Positions 1 through 11,700 of a DNA stretch of 64,000 bases are shown piece after piece. The notes beneath the pieces were generated by a model. That model was not told the origin of the DNA. It saw only the letters and a list, made by a program, of their open reading frames with translations, and made no database searches. Both the position numbers and the translations under genes were made by a program. Source of the stretch: Clitoria ternatea (Eukaryota > Streptophyta > Magnoliopsida > Fabales > Fabaceae); NCBI GenBank assembly GCA_037962975.1, contig CM075669.1, forward strand, positions 188,860,501-188,924,500. Reading direction: 5' to 3'. Position 1 is the first letter of the stretch, and every line of letters starts with the position of its first letter.

Positions 1-1158
1 CGAAGCAGTCGTAGCCTCGTCCTTTAGGAGTCCACACGAGCACTCCCACCAGAATCGCAACACTAGCCAACTGCTAGTTTGACGGCGTGTAGCTCTTGCA
101 ACTTTTGCGAATTTGTGTCTCACTTGAGTGGACGGCCTATGAGCATCTTATGCTCTATTTATAGGCTTAGGTTTGACCTAATTTGTTCTCTCTAAAAGTG
201 GGCTCCTTACTCATTCCAAATGAGTTAGGCCCAATAGCTTTATTTTAGTCCAACTAAAATAAGACAATATTTTCTGATGGGCTTACTCTATGTGTGTGAC
301 CCTATAGGTAAAATACCCGGTCATATTAATAATAAACTATTTTATTATTAATATAAAATAAGAGCGGCATCTAGCAATGCATCATTATGTCCGAATATTA
401 TCAACATAACCTATAAGTGATAATTATTTAATATGTTTATTCCTTTTGTCACGATATCCTAATTGGGCCCAAGGCATGGTCGCGTCATCCTTGTACGGCC
501 CAATTTATTTTACTTGATACCGGAGTAGACTGGATCCGAATAAATATCTAATATTTATTCTTTCTAGCATGGCCATGCGTTTTCTTAGTCTTACTCCATC
601 AAGTGGCCTATGGATATCACTCCTGTCATATAGGAGAGACAAATCCCATCTACATCACTCACATCCCTCTGCATAATTTGTTCATTGCCTAATCACAACC
701 TTTATAGTCCTCTTGTTACAGAAGACGTTTAATTGTATTAAAACAATAAACTCCTCATGTAGGAATCGTAGTGACTTCAGGTCGAAGGACTACATATACC
801 ATTATCACATTGAGAATCGTTTATGACAATCATGTAACGATCCATGCAACGTTCTCATGGTGGGTCTGTCCAGTACATCATTACTCTTAATGTGTACCTG
901 TGTGAAGACTCGATATCATCTATATCTATGATCTGTGAGATCAGGTCATCAGTATACTCACACACTAGTCTCAGTGTATTTACATGTCCCCATGTAAATA
1001 CTTGACTAGGGACATTTTAGGAATAATTTTTATATGACCTATTACTCCAAGGATAAATATGTTTTAAAACAATTTTAAACTGAAATATTTATTCTATTGA
1101 TAAGTAGAAAAATGATACAAATGAAGAAGCATAAAAGCTTATAGTGCATACACCAACA
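1..1158 (-). mobile_element. Ty1/copia LTR (C-type), truncated by window edge
   Basis: Read on the minus strand this matches the LTRs of the copia element at 48223-55856 almost base for base. It begins TGTTGGTGTATGC at 1158 and loses its last ~120 bases at the window start. The region on its upstream side (1159 onward) has no polypurine tract, so this is a 5' LTR or a solo LTR, not a 3' LTR. The outer flank is AAATA (1159-1163), a candidate half of a target duplication whose partner lies outside the window. It sits inside the CCGAGTG-rich LTR that follows. Confidence 0.88.
155..163 (-). promoter_or_regulatory. TATA box of copia LTR
   Basis: TATAAATAG on the minus strand, at the same place as in all four other copia LTRs of this window. 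It follows the conserved AGGTCAAACCTAAGCC stretch. Confidence 0.6.
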
Positions 1159-1159
1159 A

Positions 1160-2620
1160 AATATAAACCTGTTGGAGGCAAATCCGAGTGAAATGACTCA
1201 GATTGGAGCATTGCCGAGTGGAGTATGACCTGTTGGGGCAAATCCGAGTGAAATGACTCAGATTGGAGGTAAATCTGAGTGGATGGTTCCCTATCAGATG
1301 CATTCCGAGAGAAAAGGGACTGACTGTGAACAAATACCGAGTGAAGGATTACCGATTGTAAGTCTGACTTGAGGACAGGTCCCCTTTGCTAGGCACAGGT
1401 ATTTCCGGGTGGAACTTTCCCGTTTGATACCACTCTGATTCAAGATGAGTACTCTTTGTAGACAATTAGTTCCTAATTCAAGATGATTGTCAGGCAAGCC
1501 GAGTGATATATTTGAAAGAAAACATGGTCAAACGAGTAAATGTCCGACCGCGTAATGAACTTCTTTCAGCTCAGATTCTCTAAAAGTATCATTTTGAGTC
1601 TGACTCTAATGAACTCATCCGAATGGATTGTCGATTGAAACATTCCGACCGAAATATGAGGTCTGATTCCGAATGAATACACTCGGTAGATTGAAGCTGA
1701 GTTCCAAGTTCTGAGAGGAGAAAAGACCGTCTCCGAGTGGTCAGATTCTCGAATTCTCAATTCTAATCGAAGTGAAAAGGATGTCTTCGAGTGAAAACAC
1801 CCGAGTGAGCACATCTGAGAGCCAATTATTGATTGAGACCCTTCTGATTGAAGTGTAAAGGCCGACTCCGGTTGAAAACAATCCCAATACCCGAGTAAGC
1901 ACATCCAAGGGTCAATCGACGATTGAGACCATTCAGATCGAAAGGTAAAAAAACCCACTTCCGAGTGATTGCACCAGGTGGATTATGGAACCCGAGTTCT
2001 AGATTCTGAGTGAAGGAAAATCTGACTCCCAAGGTCAGTTTCGAGTAAAACCTTCAAGCAGTGAAGTTTTGAGTGTCACCTTTGAAGACATTTCGAGTGA
2101 ATGTTCCAAGCAGAGACAAGATCCGAGTAGCATACCTCCGATTGAAGTGATTCCGAGTGAATGCTTCAAACAAAAATAAGATCTGAACCAAATACTTCCG
2201 ATCGAGAGAATTCCGAGTGAAACACTGATTCAGTCAGTCAGTTCCGACTCACCATTCTCAGTCAGTTCTGACTCGCCATATTTAGTCAGTTCTGACTCAC
2301 CAGACTCAGTCAGCTACGAGTGAAACACTGATTCAATCATTTCTGAGTCACCTTTTAATTGGTTTCTAAGTGAAACACTATTCAATTAGTTCTGAGTAAA
2401 GCTTTAATCAGCTTCCAAGTGAAACCATTGTGAAGAGGACTCCCGAGCAAATGTATCCGAGTGAGTTGATGTGTGAGCACATCTGAGTGAGTTGATGCAC
2501 AATTAAAACAACTCTGAGTAAAGACTAAGCTTGATGAATGAGTCTGAGCTATATATCTGACCAAGATTATTCCTGAAGTACCGATTGAGTCAATTAAAAA
2601 GGACTTTCAGACATTCCTGA
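1160..2620. repeat. CCGAGTG short-motif array
   Basis: Dozens of scattered copies and near-copies of (T)CCGAGTGAA, with longer repeated blocks such as AAATCCGAGTGAAATGACTC at the left edge. Spacing is irregular, so it is not a simple satellite. It lies in the upstream part of the Ogre/Tat-type LTR. Confidence 0.75.
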
Positions 2621-3298
2621 CTAAATCAATCAAAAAACCCGATTGAATCATGTGCACAAATACCGAGACATCCTTTAATCAGGACTGATTGAATCATTTG
2701 TACCAATTTCGAGTCACTTTTCACTCGGTCCGATTGAGTGTTCCAATCAGAATTTCTCTCCTCACAGCAACCCAAGACCGAGCAAAGTTTCCACTCAGCT
2801 TTCCATAGGAGAATTCCTCTCGGATTGATTCTCACTCAGCTTTTTATAGGAAGGCATTCATTCCTCTCAGAAGGATTCTCACTCGGCATGTAGGATTCCC
2901 GTTCAGTCTTCTGTAGAAGTATTCATACTCGGTCTGTTGTAGGTTGATTCGTACTCGGAAAAGACTGATTTTCACTCGGTCTTCTATTGAAAAACAGTCA
3001 TTCCTCTCAGAATCGACTTTCACTATAGATGAATGCTGACTGAGAGGCCAATCTGAGCCATCCTCTCTCAGATTTCCACCATGCTCTCTCGGATTGCACA
3101 TGCTGATTTGGATTCCCACGATCCCAGTGGATCCAGGAATCCTGGGAGTGGCAGACAAGGGGGCGGAAGTGGAGAAATTAAAAATTCTCCACCAGCCGCT
3201 GTCCCCCCATTATTTTAACAGCCAGGCTGTCTCCACTAGGCGCATGGGTGAGTGGAGACTCGTGCTGTCAAAGCACTCATCCCATGTCTTGGACCCCC

Positions 3299-3306
3299 TA
3301 TAAATG
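3299..3306 (+). promoter_or_regulatory. TATA box candidate in Ogre/Tat-type LTR
   Basis: TATAAATG after a run of C residues and just before the pyrimidine-rich leader repeats. The position suits an LTR promoter with a start around 3330. Confidence 0.45.
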
Positions 3307-3459
3307 CCCTGGCTGAAGAGGCTCAGGGGGTTGGATCCTTTCACCTTGGAACTGAAACTCTGCCTTTATTCTCTCCAATCTCAAAACCTTTTCGTCCCAC
3401 ACACCGTCCTCATTCTTCACAGCCCTCTCCAACAGCACCACTCCTCCTTCTCCTCTCCA

Positions 3460-3720
3460 ACAGCCCCACTCCTCCTTCTCCTCACCCACACCGTACATCC
3501 TCTCCCACACACCGTCCCAATTTCCTTCTCCAACAGCACCACTCCTCCCTCTCCACTCCTCCTTCTCCTCACCCACACCGTACATCCTCTCCCACACACC
3601 ATCCCATTTTCCTTCTCAACCCTGTCCCCTCTCCTCTCCAACCGCCCCACTCCTCCTTCTCCACACCCACACCGTACATCCTCTCCCACACACCGTCCCA
3701 ATTTCCTTCTCCACCAACCG
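3460..3720. repeat. ~90-bp pyrimidine-rich tandem repeat, 3 units
   Basis: CCGTACATCC recurs at 3491, 3578 and 3672 (steps 87 and 94) with surrounding CTCCTCCTTCTCC and CACACACCGTCCCA blocks. The strand bias to C/T opens long Ser/Pro/His-rich frames that are not genes. Confidence 0.8.
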
Positions 3721-5091
3721 TTCTCCTCAAACTCCTCTCAACCCCACTGCCTTTCTCCCTCGGTCGGCCTCTTTCTCACTCGGTCGGTCTCTTCCACCTT
3801 CAGTCAGTTTCTGACCCACTCGGCAGTCTCTTACTCCATCACTCGGTATTCCACTTTTCACTCGGTATTTTCATTTTTCACTCGGTTTTCTATTTTTCAC
3901 TCAGTTTTTTCCATTTTTACTCGATTTTTTCCTTTTTCTCACTCGGTTTTCTCTTCTCCCACTCAGTTTTCGCTCATTTTTCCCTCTCTTTCCCGAATTT
4001 ACTATTTCTCTTTCTCTCTTGTAGCTTCTGCTACCCTCCATCCTTTGCTTCGTAGTTTTTTTTTTTAAAAAAATAATAAAGGGAAATGGATGTTTCATGT
4101 GTTTTCTTTCAAATCTAAGTAAAATCAAAAATCAAAAAAAAGAAAAAATCATTTTTAGTCAGTGTCGTACGGAAAATACTTCCGTCTACACAACCTCTAT
4201 AGGATCTGTACACGTGCGAAGAACTTTGTCTTGTATGGGTTCACCACCAAAATGATACCCACCAACATTTTCCCAATCTTTTCCTAAAAGAAAAACAATC
4301 AGAACTACGTAACCCTGGTTTCTTGATAATTCAAGAATACGTAGGAGCGGGACTCAGCTCCTGTTGGGCCCATCTTTCTTATTTCTTTTTTTGCTCTTTT
4401 ATTTCTTTGCTTTCGCGTTTCTTTCATAAGTGTTCTTTTTTGTCGCTTCCGTGAAAATCAATTTAGACGTGACGTCTTGTTGATTTGCCCCTAGTTTTGT
4501 TCAAGCCTCGCCATAATTCATAGGGAAGGGATACTTAGGACGAGACGTCCCGCTTATCTCTTTCCTATCCCTGTCCCTTTTTTATTCGAGGATGTCTAAT
4601 TTAGGCGTGACGTCTTATTAGCATTCTCTTCCCCTCTCTGTCTCATATCGAAGTCGAGTTTAATTCGGATGAAACGTCCCGTTGACCTCGTTTCGACATT
4701 CTATGTTTGTACAGTTCTCTTACTCCATTCCGTCGTTTTCAAATAAAAATACAAAAAAAGGAAGAAACATGTTTTATTTAAGGCTATTTATATTGCGCTT
4801 TCAATCTTGGTACTGTTTCTGACAGGCAATATAGGGTGCTAATACCTTCCCTACTCGTATCCGACTCCCGAACTTAAATCTCATTTTTAAACCAGTGCTT
4901 TCACTGAATTTAGTTTTTTCCCAATGTTTTTCCTATGGATAAAAACGTTGGTGGCGACTCCCTGTTTTCCTTTTCGGAACGAAAATCTTTTTGAGGGTCG
5001 GCCGCGCTGTCGCGATCCAGGTTGCGACAATAATGAATGGTGATTTAAGGGAAGGAATTCCCGAAGCCTAATTAGGCAAATGAATAAAGCC

Positions 5092-5100
5092 TATAAATAG
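5092..5100 (+). promoter_or_regulatory. TATA box candidate in gypsy LTR
   Basis: TATAAATAG within AAGCCTATAAATAGTCTC, inside a plus-oriented LTR. Confidence 0.35.
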
Positions 5101-5670
5101 TCTCTACATGATAAGAATCATGTGTACATATATGTATATGTATATTGAAATGGTGTTTGAATGAATGATTGATGTGGTCTTATAATTAATTAGTGTAGGG
5201 CTTGATAATACTTGTGAGGCGGGAACATCGAACCCAGAAGTCTACTTCTCTTGAGGTTGGAGAGGGGTGTATTTTCTAAATGCATGGGATCTTGTATGAT
5301 GATAATGTATGTATTGATGTAATGTGGCATGTTTTCTTGAATGGATGTAGTATAATATGTATGTGATATGAAATTAAATAAGGCCCTTGTAATATTTGAT
5401 TTTGGAATAAGACCATGATGAGGTTATGAGTGGTATAATGTGTGATGACATGTTATTGTTTCCATGTGTGGCTTGATGAATATTCGAAATTCTTGGTTAG
5501 GATGATTCTTGAATATTATGATTGGCATATATATGTTAAATTATATGGGATTAATATTGTGATTGAGTATGAGTGTGAGAGGGTGAGAAAATCCTCACGA
5601 GATTAAGGTATGCATGAGCATTAATGCATATTTATAGCATGGCATGCATAAGCACGTTTGTAATGTGAAA

Positions 5671-5965
5671 ACCTTGTGGGGTTCCATGAAGGAAGTACCT
5701 GACATGATGATGTTATGATATTTGATGAATGAATAACCTTACGGGGTTCCACGAAGGGAGTACCCGATGTAATAATGTTATGATATTTGATGAATGAATA
5801 ACCTTGCAGGGTTCCACGAAGGGAGTACCCGATGTGATGATGTTATAATATTTGATGAATGAATAACCTTGCGGGGTTCCACGAAGGGAGTATCCGACAT
5901 GATGATGTTATGATTTTTGATGAATAAATAACCTTGCGGGGTTCCATGAAGGGAGTACCCCTTGT
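5671..5965 (+). repeat. 65-bp tandem repeat, ~5 units
   Basis: ACCTTGCGGGGTTCC recurs at 5671, 5736, 5801, 5866 and 5931, an exact 65-base step. Each unit has GGGGTTCC and, shortly after, GGGAGTACCC; the outer GGGGT/ACCCC can pair. Related but degenerate units appear in the solo LTR (11640-11810) and, on the other strand, in the chromovirus LTR (33870-34330). Confidence 0.88.
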
Positions 5966-7019
5966 GAGACGGGAAACCGGCGTGATGACAATTGATATGT
6001 AGATTATGAGATGAATGATACGCTGGTTGCGATCACCAAATGAATGAGATTGGATTCATGCATATGTATTCTTAAACACCAATATATGCATTAGTCATAG
6101 AAGCATGGCATTAAGATAAACCAATTGAGAAAGGGATGCCCTATTGAGAGTGTTATGTGAGGTGTATGTAAATTCCTCTTTTAGTTGTTAATTATATTTG
6201 TGTATTGACTCGGAGTGACTTTTATAAATCTTCATGAATATGACAATGAGTGTGATGGAATCATGAATGAATGATACGGTTAAATTGATATATCTTTGAT
6301 GAAGGATTTGTGATTCATGAATATGTGGATGAACATGTGGGTTCAATTAATTGAGTGAACTGCGTTATCTTACTGTAATTTGAACACCTTTTTAGGGAGA
6401 TGGTAATATTGCATTTATGTATATAGTATCACAACTGTTAGATTTTCATCATTGAGAAAGTATACTTACTCTCCATGTGGTATATCTTTTTAGCTCCTGT
6501 GTTGTAGGGCTGCCTATGGAGCTCTGGTGTGGAGAAGTGGTGTGAAGAGGGCCTATTTTGGGTAAAGAATGCCTTGGCCGGTGACTATTTTGAATTTATA
6601 GCTTTGATATAGGCTTTTGTATTGTAAATAAATATAATTAATATTTTGTATAGCCATGAATTGGTATGGACGATGAATCTGAAGGTCATGTAGGAAAATG
6701 AGATCCTAGTGCTTATGGCTCATTTTCATTAGTGACCTTAACATTAGTCGAAAAATGAAAATGGAGTAGGATGTAGTTAACATTTATGAGTGAATGATGG
6801 TTTACATGAAAAACTACATTTTATAGATTCTACAAAGTAGTAAGCTAATTTAGAATGTGATTCATGAGTTGGAATGAAAATTTAAGGGTATAAATGTTTG
6901 GGACAAGTCTTAAATGCTTAATATGTAGTAGGTGATGTGATGAATTAAACCAATTTGGTTGGAAATGAGTTTTGGTATATTATGTTGTTTAACTTCTAAC
7001 GTTTCTGCATTTCCACTAG

Positions 7020-7485
7020 TATTCTCGCTCAAGCGAGATGGGTTCTCGCTCAAGCGAGAATCCCCCTGCATGACATTTAGTTACTGGCCAATTCTCGCCC
7101 AGGCGAGAGTGGGTCTCGCTTAGGCGGGACTGCCCATGAATCAGAGGTTGGCCATTGGAAGAAAATCGCTCAGGCGAGTTGGGCCTCGCCCAAGCGAGAG
7201 TGAGGGACTTTGCCACTGGGCCGATTACGCTTGAGCGAATGGCCTTTGGATGTGGCACTCACTCGAGCGAGTGAGCGTAGGTTTAACACGGGAAGAATCT
7301 CGCCCACGCTCGCTTGCCTCGCCTAAGCGAATCCTGTGGATCTCGCTCAAGCGAGATAGGGTTTGTTCAAGCGAGACAACCCCTAATGCTCCTTTCACCC
7401 CTTTCGCTCAGCGTGTGATGTAGCTCGCCCAAGCGTCCCATTCGGTCTCGCTCAAGCGAGTTCAGCTCTCGCTTGAGCGAGTGGT
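7020..7485. repeat. CTCGCTCAAGCGAG palindrome array
   Basis: More than a dozen palindromes of form TCGC(T/C)-NN-(A/G)GCGA, for example CTCGCTCAAGCGAG at 7025 and CTCGCCCAGGCGAG near 7095. They lie in both orientations in the last third of the gypsy LTR. Spacing is irregular (about 25-60 bases). Confidence 0.85.
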
Positions 7486-7839
7486 GCCCAGAATCCCCAT
7501 ATTGCATTGCTTTAAATATTTTCCCATTTCATTGTATCCAACCTTTTCCTTGTAACATCATATAACACCTTGGGTATATTTGGAAGCCATAAATCCTCAT
7601 GATGTTTACCCTTTTATAAACCAATCATATTGTGTCAATGTAAATAAATCTTCCGCTGTTTTCCATTGAGAATTCTCCATTAATTATTTTCCAATTCCTA
7701 CCTTCTTATATCTTCATATATGAGACAGGTTTTTCATAGATCCAGGGTATTGAATGATAGCTTCACCACTTTACGATATCATAAACTAATGCTATTAAAA
7801 CCGTGAAAAAAAATTACCCCTATTTTGGGGCGTCATACA

Positions 7840-8326
7840 TACTGATGCTCGTTTATGATATCGGTTCTAAGGCATGTAGTCCGATAGTTAAATAGTTTAG
7901 CTACCTTCTACGTGTAAAATAATGGGCACTCCATCCATTGATTATGGGGTCCGGTATGCACCACGAATTATTTTCCCCTAGCTTGTTGTTATGATGGTGT
8001 CATAATAACGAGCTACTTTATCAAACGAGAATCATATTCTGGACTCCCCAAGAATATTTTACACCAAAGTAGTAACTTTACCCGAAGTGGTAAGGTATTA
8101 CCTGGACGAACTCGATTTGGTGATTTAGATGGAGCATTTAATGCGTACCGCATAAAATTCCCCTGAAAGCTACCCTTTCACTCAGATTGATGATGTGGCG
8201 AGTCTCGATTGGTGTGTGTTATCCATGCTCCATTATATCATTTTTCTCAATGAGCCATAACACTTTATATCCTATCCCGTTCATAGGCCGCGATGTTTGA
8301 ACTTTGGCCCATATGACCTTGATGCC
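7840..8326. other. Unassigned stretch upstream of TATA box
   Basis: This lies between the end of a gypsy LTR and the promoter-like site at 8327. No coding frame or repeat family was recognised. It may be the upstream region of the relic gene that follows. Confidence 0.3.
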
Positions 8327-8335
8327 TATAAAAGG
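8327..8335 (+). promoter_or_regulatory. TATA box of relic ORF
   Basis: TATAAAAGG in GCCTATAAAAGGGGTGG, about 170 bases upstream of the ATG at 8498. A good match to a plant TATA box. Confidence 0.5.
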
Positions 8336-8497
8336 GGTGGTTGTCCCGATATTTCACATTACTCTGCATTTTTTGTACTGATACTCTGCTTCTCCGCCAT
8401 CAAGCTAATTTTGACCTTGTCTTGACCCGTACCAGAAGAACTACTAGAACTATTTATACTGGTAGCCTTCTATACCAGCCTATTTTTTTATTAAAAC

Positions 8498-8741
8498 ATG
8501 TCTCCTTTTTCTACTAATAACGACCAAGATCACGATAGTTCAATTGAAATAATTTCAAACCCTTCAGTTTCTTGGCCAATTGGGGTTCCTCGCCATGAAC
8601 TGCGGTTCATTCAAACGGATATCCACAGGTGGGTGAAGACGGGAAATTGGGGCGGTTGGGTTAGAGATCTGCCAACCTCGGCCGTTTTAATCACAGATTC
8701 AAAATCACCCTCCTTCGAATTTCCTAAACCCCAATCACCCT
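8498..8741 (+). pseudogene. First part of transposon-type ORF, cut by solo LTR
   Basis: The frame starts ATGTCTCCTTTTTC and gives an N-terminus rich in Ser, Asp and Asn (MSPFSTNNDQDHD), then a segment with WPIGVPRHELRFIQTDIHRW. The solo LTR at 8742 ends the frame four bases later. If the LTR and one copy of its ACCCT duplication are ignored, the frame stays open into 13134 and beyond, so the LTR landed in coding sequence. The downstream part resembles the plant 'putative gypsy type transposon' family (PF04195). The exact family of this N-terminus was not recognised. Confidence 0.5.
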
Positions 8742-11700
8742 TGTAACATCCTAGAAATTTAAGTAAAATTAATTAATTAGAGAAATAAATTGAACAGTTA
8801 TAGGAAATAATTATTTGATATCCTATACATGTAGAAAATTAATTATGGACCCCTCGGGCTAATACGACGAATACGACGATTACTGTTGTCGTTTAATTGA
8901 TGAACGACGTACGAGTAGACTACTGAGACGGGCCTAGCGGGCCGGAAAACATTAGATAAATATTGGGAATAAATATTTATGTCCTAAAGATGAGCTAAAA
9001 TTAATTTGAGCATTCCTGGGATTTATTGTGAATTATTCGGGATTTGTCAGCGTCGTTAAACGTCAGAAACGACCGAGTTAGGCAATAGGCCCCAATTGGG
9101 CCTCAAAAATTCACTAACTTAGAAATAATTATTGAGTATTAGAAAACACTCAATTAAATATTTTAAACCTAAAAATAAACCCAGAAAAATTTATAGATGG
9201 TTAATTAGACGTTCGGGGGCCTCGGGTGACCAAAACGCTTCATTTTCGAACCAAAACACGATGAATTTCACCCAACCAAATGAGCTTACCATGAATGATA
9301 TTTTGGGCTGTTCTAGACCTGAAATATAAAGCCCAAATCAGATTTTGCCAAAATTTTGGGCCTTGGAGCAAAAAATTTCAAGTGAAGGGCATAAGGGTAA
9401 TTGCACACATGGACAAGTGACTTTCCCCTTTCTCCTTCTCTCCATTTTCACATGAACTAGCAACCACTCTATAGGGGGAAAACGTAACACTCTCCTTCTT
9501 TATCCCTCTCCATTTTCACGTTGGAGCTTGCTTCCTCCATGGCTTATGTTGGGTTTTTCTTGAAGAAAACATAAGGTAAGGGCTTTAAACCCCCTAGACT
9601 CCATGTTTCTTCTTCTCCCTTCCCTATTTCTTTTATTTTCTTCTCCTCCTTTCATCCATGGCAAAAACCAAAAATCCTCTTGTTGCTTACCCATGGAAAT
9701 GACGAATTTTAAGGTCCAAGGAGGCTTCCTTTGCACTTTGGTGGAGCTTGGTGTAGCATTTGGAGCTTGAACCTCTTTACCCCTCTTTCATTTGCTCTCC
9801 TGAATTTGGAATTTAGGGTTCCATTAGGGTATTCATGAAACCTTACTAAGCTCTAAATTAGTAACATAATATATTATAGATTATGAGATTAGTGTTGGAA
9901 AAATTGATGCTTTGCATGTGGAACCCAAAACCTAGGTTAGGAGACCATTGGGACTTTGTTGTTGTTGTTGTTGGATAGTTGTTTTTGTGACATGAATTTG
10001 ATGTGGATTAGTTGTTGAAATAAGATTAATTATTGTTGGAATGAATGAATTGATTTTGGATGGTATTAGGTGCAAAAAACTAGAAATTAGTAACTTGATT
10101 GATGCATAAATTCCAAACTAGAGTCTAAAATTATTTTGGATGGTTCATAATGATTATGAAGTCTAAATTAGTGCATTGAAATGAATTGGAGATGTTGGAT
10201 TGAAGAATAGGAAAATTGGTTAAGTTAGGAGCCATTATGGATAAAATGGAAATGTCAAAGGGCTTGTATGTAAATTTAAGTGTTTTGGCTTGTTTGAGTA
10301 CTAATGGAACAATATGAAAAATAGATTAAGAATTAAAATTGATGTTAGATGATTTAAGTAGGAAAAAGTGTAGTATTAAAGAGAAATTAAATTAGGAACT
10401 TGATCACTAAAGTGAGATTGATGGATTGTAGTTTATGGAGTTTCATTAGAGTGCATTACATATAAAAAGGATGTTAAATGAAATTAAAAAGTATGGATGT
10501 GTATGATTGGAAATCTTGGCATAATGGTGAATTAAAAAGAGCTTAGGTCATAGTTAGGACATAAAAGTGATTATGTCCTTAGAAATACTAAATGTGATTA
10601 AAAGTGAGTTAGTGGAGGTGTTGTGGAATTTATTAGTGGTTGGAAACAAATAGGATTGAAAGAATGTGAATTTGGTCTTTAATAGGAGATGGAAGCATGA
10701 AGTGGTAGATTATGGATAATTAGGACAAATGTAGGGATTAGACTTGTAATGAAACTATATGTATGAAATATAATTGGTAGACTAGTAAGGAAAAAGTGAC
10801 TAGTTTGTAGAAAGAAGCTTGTCATATAGGTGGTCATGGACATGATGTAGGTCTTAGGTGAATGGTAGGTGTAGAATCTACTTAAGGTGGGTTGTTTTAG
10901 CATAGAAACCATCACTAATACAATTAGGCAATTTAAGAAGTAAAAGAATCAATTAGATAAATTGTTAGTAATGATAGAATTGTCACTTTTTAGGGATTTA
11001 GAACACCATAAATAATTAAGGTGGACTAGAAAGCTAAGTACAAGCTTTGTGAAGCTTAATAAATAAACATTGGACCTTGGACTAATTATAACTATGATTC
11101 TAGATCTTTGAGACCTTGGAAAGTGTAGAATTGATGACTTTAATTCTAAACTTCAAAGAGAAAGTGACTTGAACTTAATGTAGCTTTATACATGCCTAAA
11201 TATAAGCTTATGAAAAAAATATGGTGATTTACACCAACTTAATTGTAGAATGGTGCTTGATATAGCTTTATGCTTAATTATCTAGGCTTTGAAAACACTT
11301 GCGAAGCGCGATCATCAAACCCATCGGAATACTTCTCTTGAGGTAGGAGAGGAGTTTATTTTCTAAATGTATGATCAATGTTGTTGATAATGTATGCATG
11401 TGTGGGTGTATGCTTGTATGTTGGCCTTGGTTATTATTGTTACTTATGTGAAATGGATAAGTGTGGTATGACATTATTGGTGAATAGATAAGTGTGATGG
11501 TGCTATGCTATAGATATGCCTCTTTAATGTATTATGGAATGATGAAGTGGTATTCTTGTGGGAACTAAAATGAGCATATGCATTATTTGCATTGCATGGC
11601 ATATATAGCATCCTTCATCATGAGATAATAGATCTTGTGGGATCTCGAGAATAAAACCTTGCGTGGGTTTATTAAATGAGCAACTATGTGTGGTTGCAAT

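Larger units (their letters stand above)
2690..3985. repeat. CACTCGG motif array, opposite orientation
   Basis: From about 2690 the same motif appears mainly as its reverse complement, TCACTCGG(T). Copies occur at 2700-3000 and again at 3770-3980, where TTTTTCACTCGGTTTTC repeats every 17-25 bases. The orientation switch lies near 2650. Confidence 0.7.
1159..5029 (+). mobile_element. Ogre/Tat-type gypsy LTR, right part
   Basis: The right end carries the signature of plant Ogre/Tat-like LTRs: ACCCTGGTTTCTTGAT, then GGGTGCTAATACCTTCC, GGTGGCGACTCCC and a terminal TTGCGACA ending at 5029. No primer binding site follows, so this is a 3' LTR or a solo LTR. A TATA box (3299), a pyrimidine-rich tandem repeat (3460-3720) and an AATAATAAA sequence (about 4071) suggest promoter, transcript start and polyadenylation areas in that order. 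The left limit is not seen because the copia LTR interrupts it. The first five flanking bases on the right are ATAAT. Long open frames here (for example the Ser/Pro-rich one at 3252-4055) come from the tandem repeats. Confidence 0.6.
5030..7839 (+). mobile_element. Gypsy LTR, right part, plus orientation
   Basis: This shares diagnostic blocks with the solo LTR at 8742-13128, such as CTTCTCTTGAGG followed by GGAGAGG and TTTTCTAAATG, and a late block with TACTTACTCTCCATG. It ends GGGGCGTCATACA, like the GCGCCACA end of that LTR. No primer site follows. The left part is outside the window because the Ogre/Tat-type LTR inserted at 5029/5030. It contains a 65-bp tandem repeat and a palindrome array. 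Confidence 0.6.

Noticed and set aside
3252..4055. 267-codon open frame, Ser/Pro/His-rich, and its overlapping frames on both strands
   Set aside because: It is a by-product of the pyrimidine-rich tandem repeats and CACTCGG array in an LTR. Three overlapping frames look alike and there is no domain.
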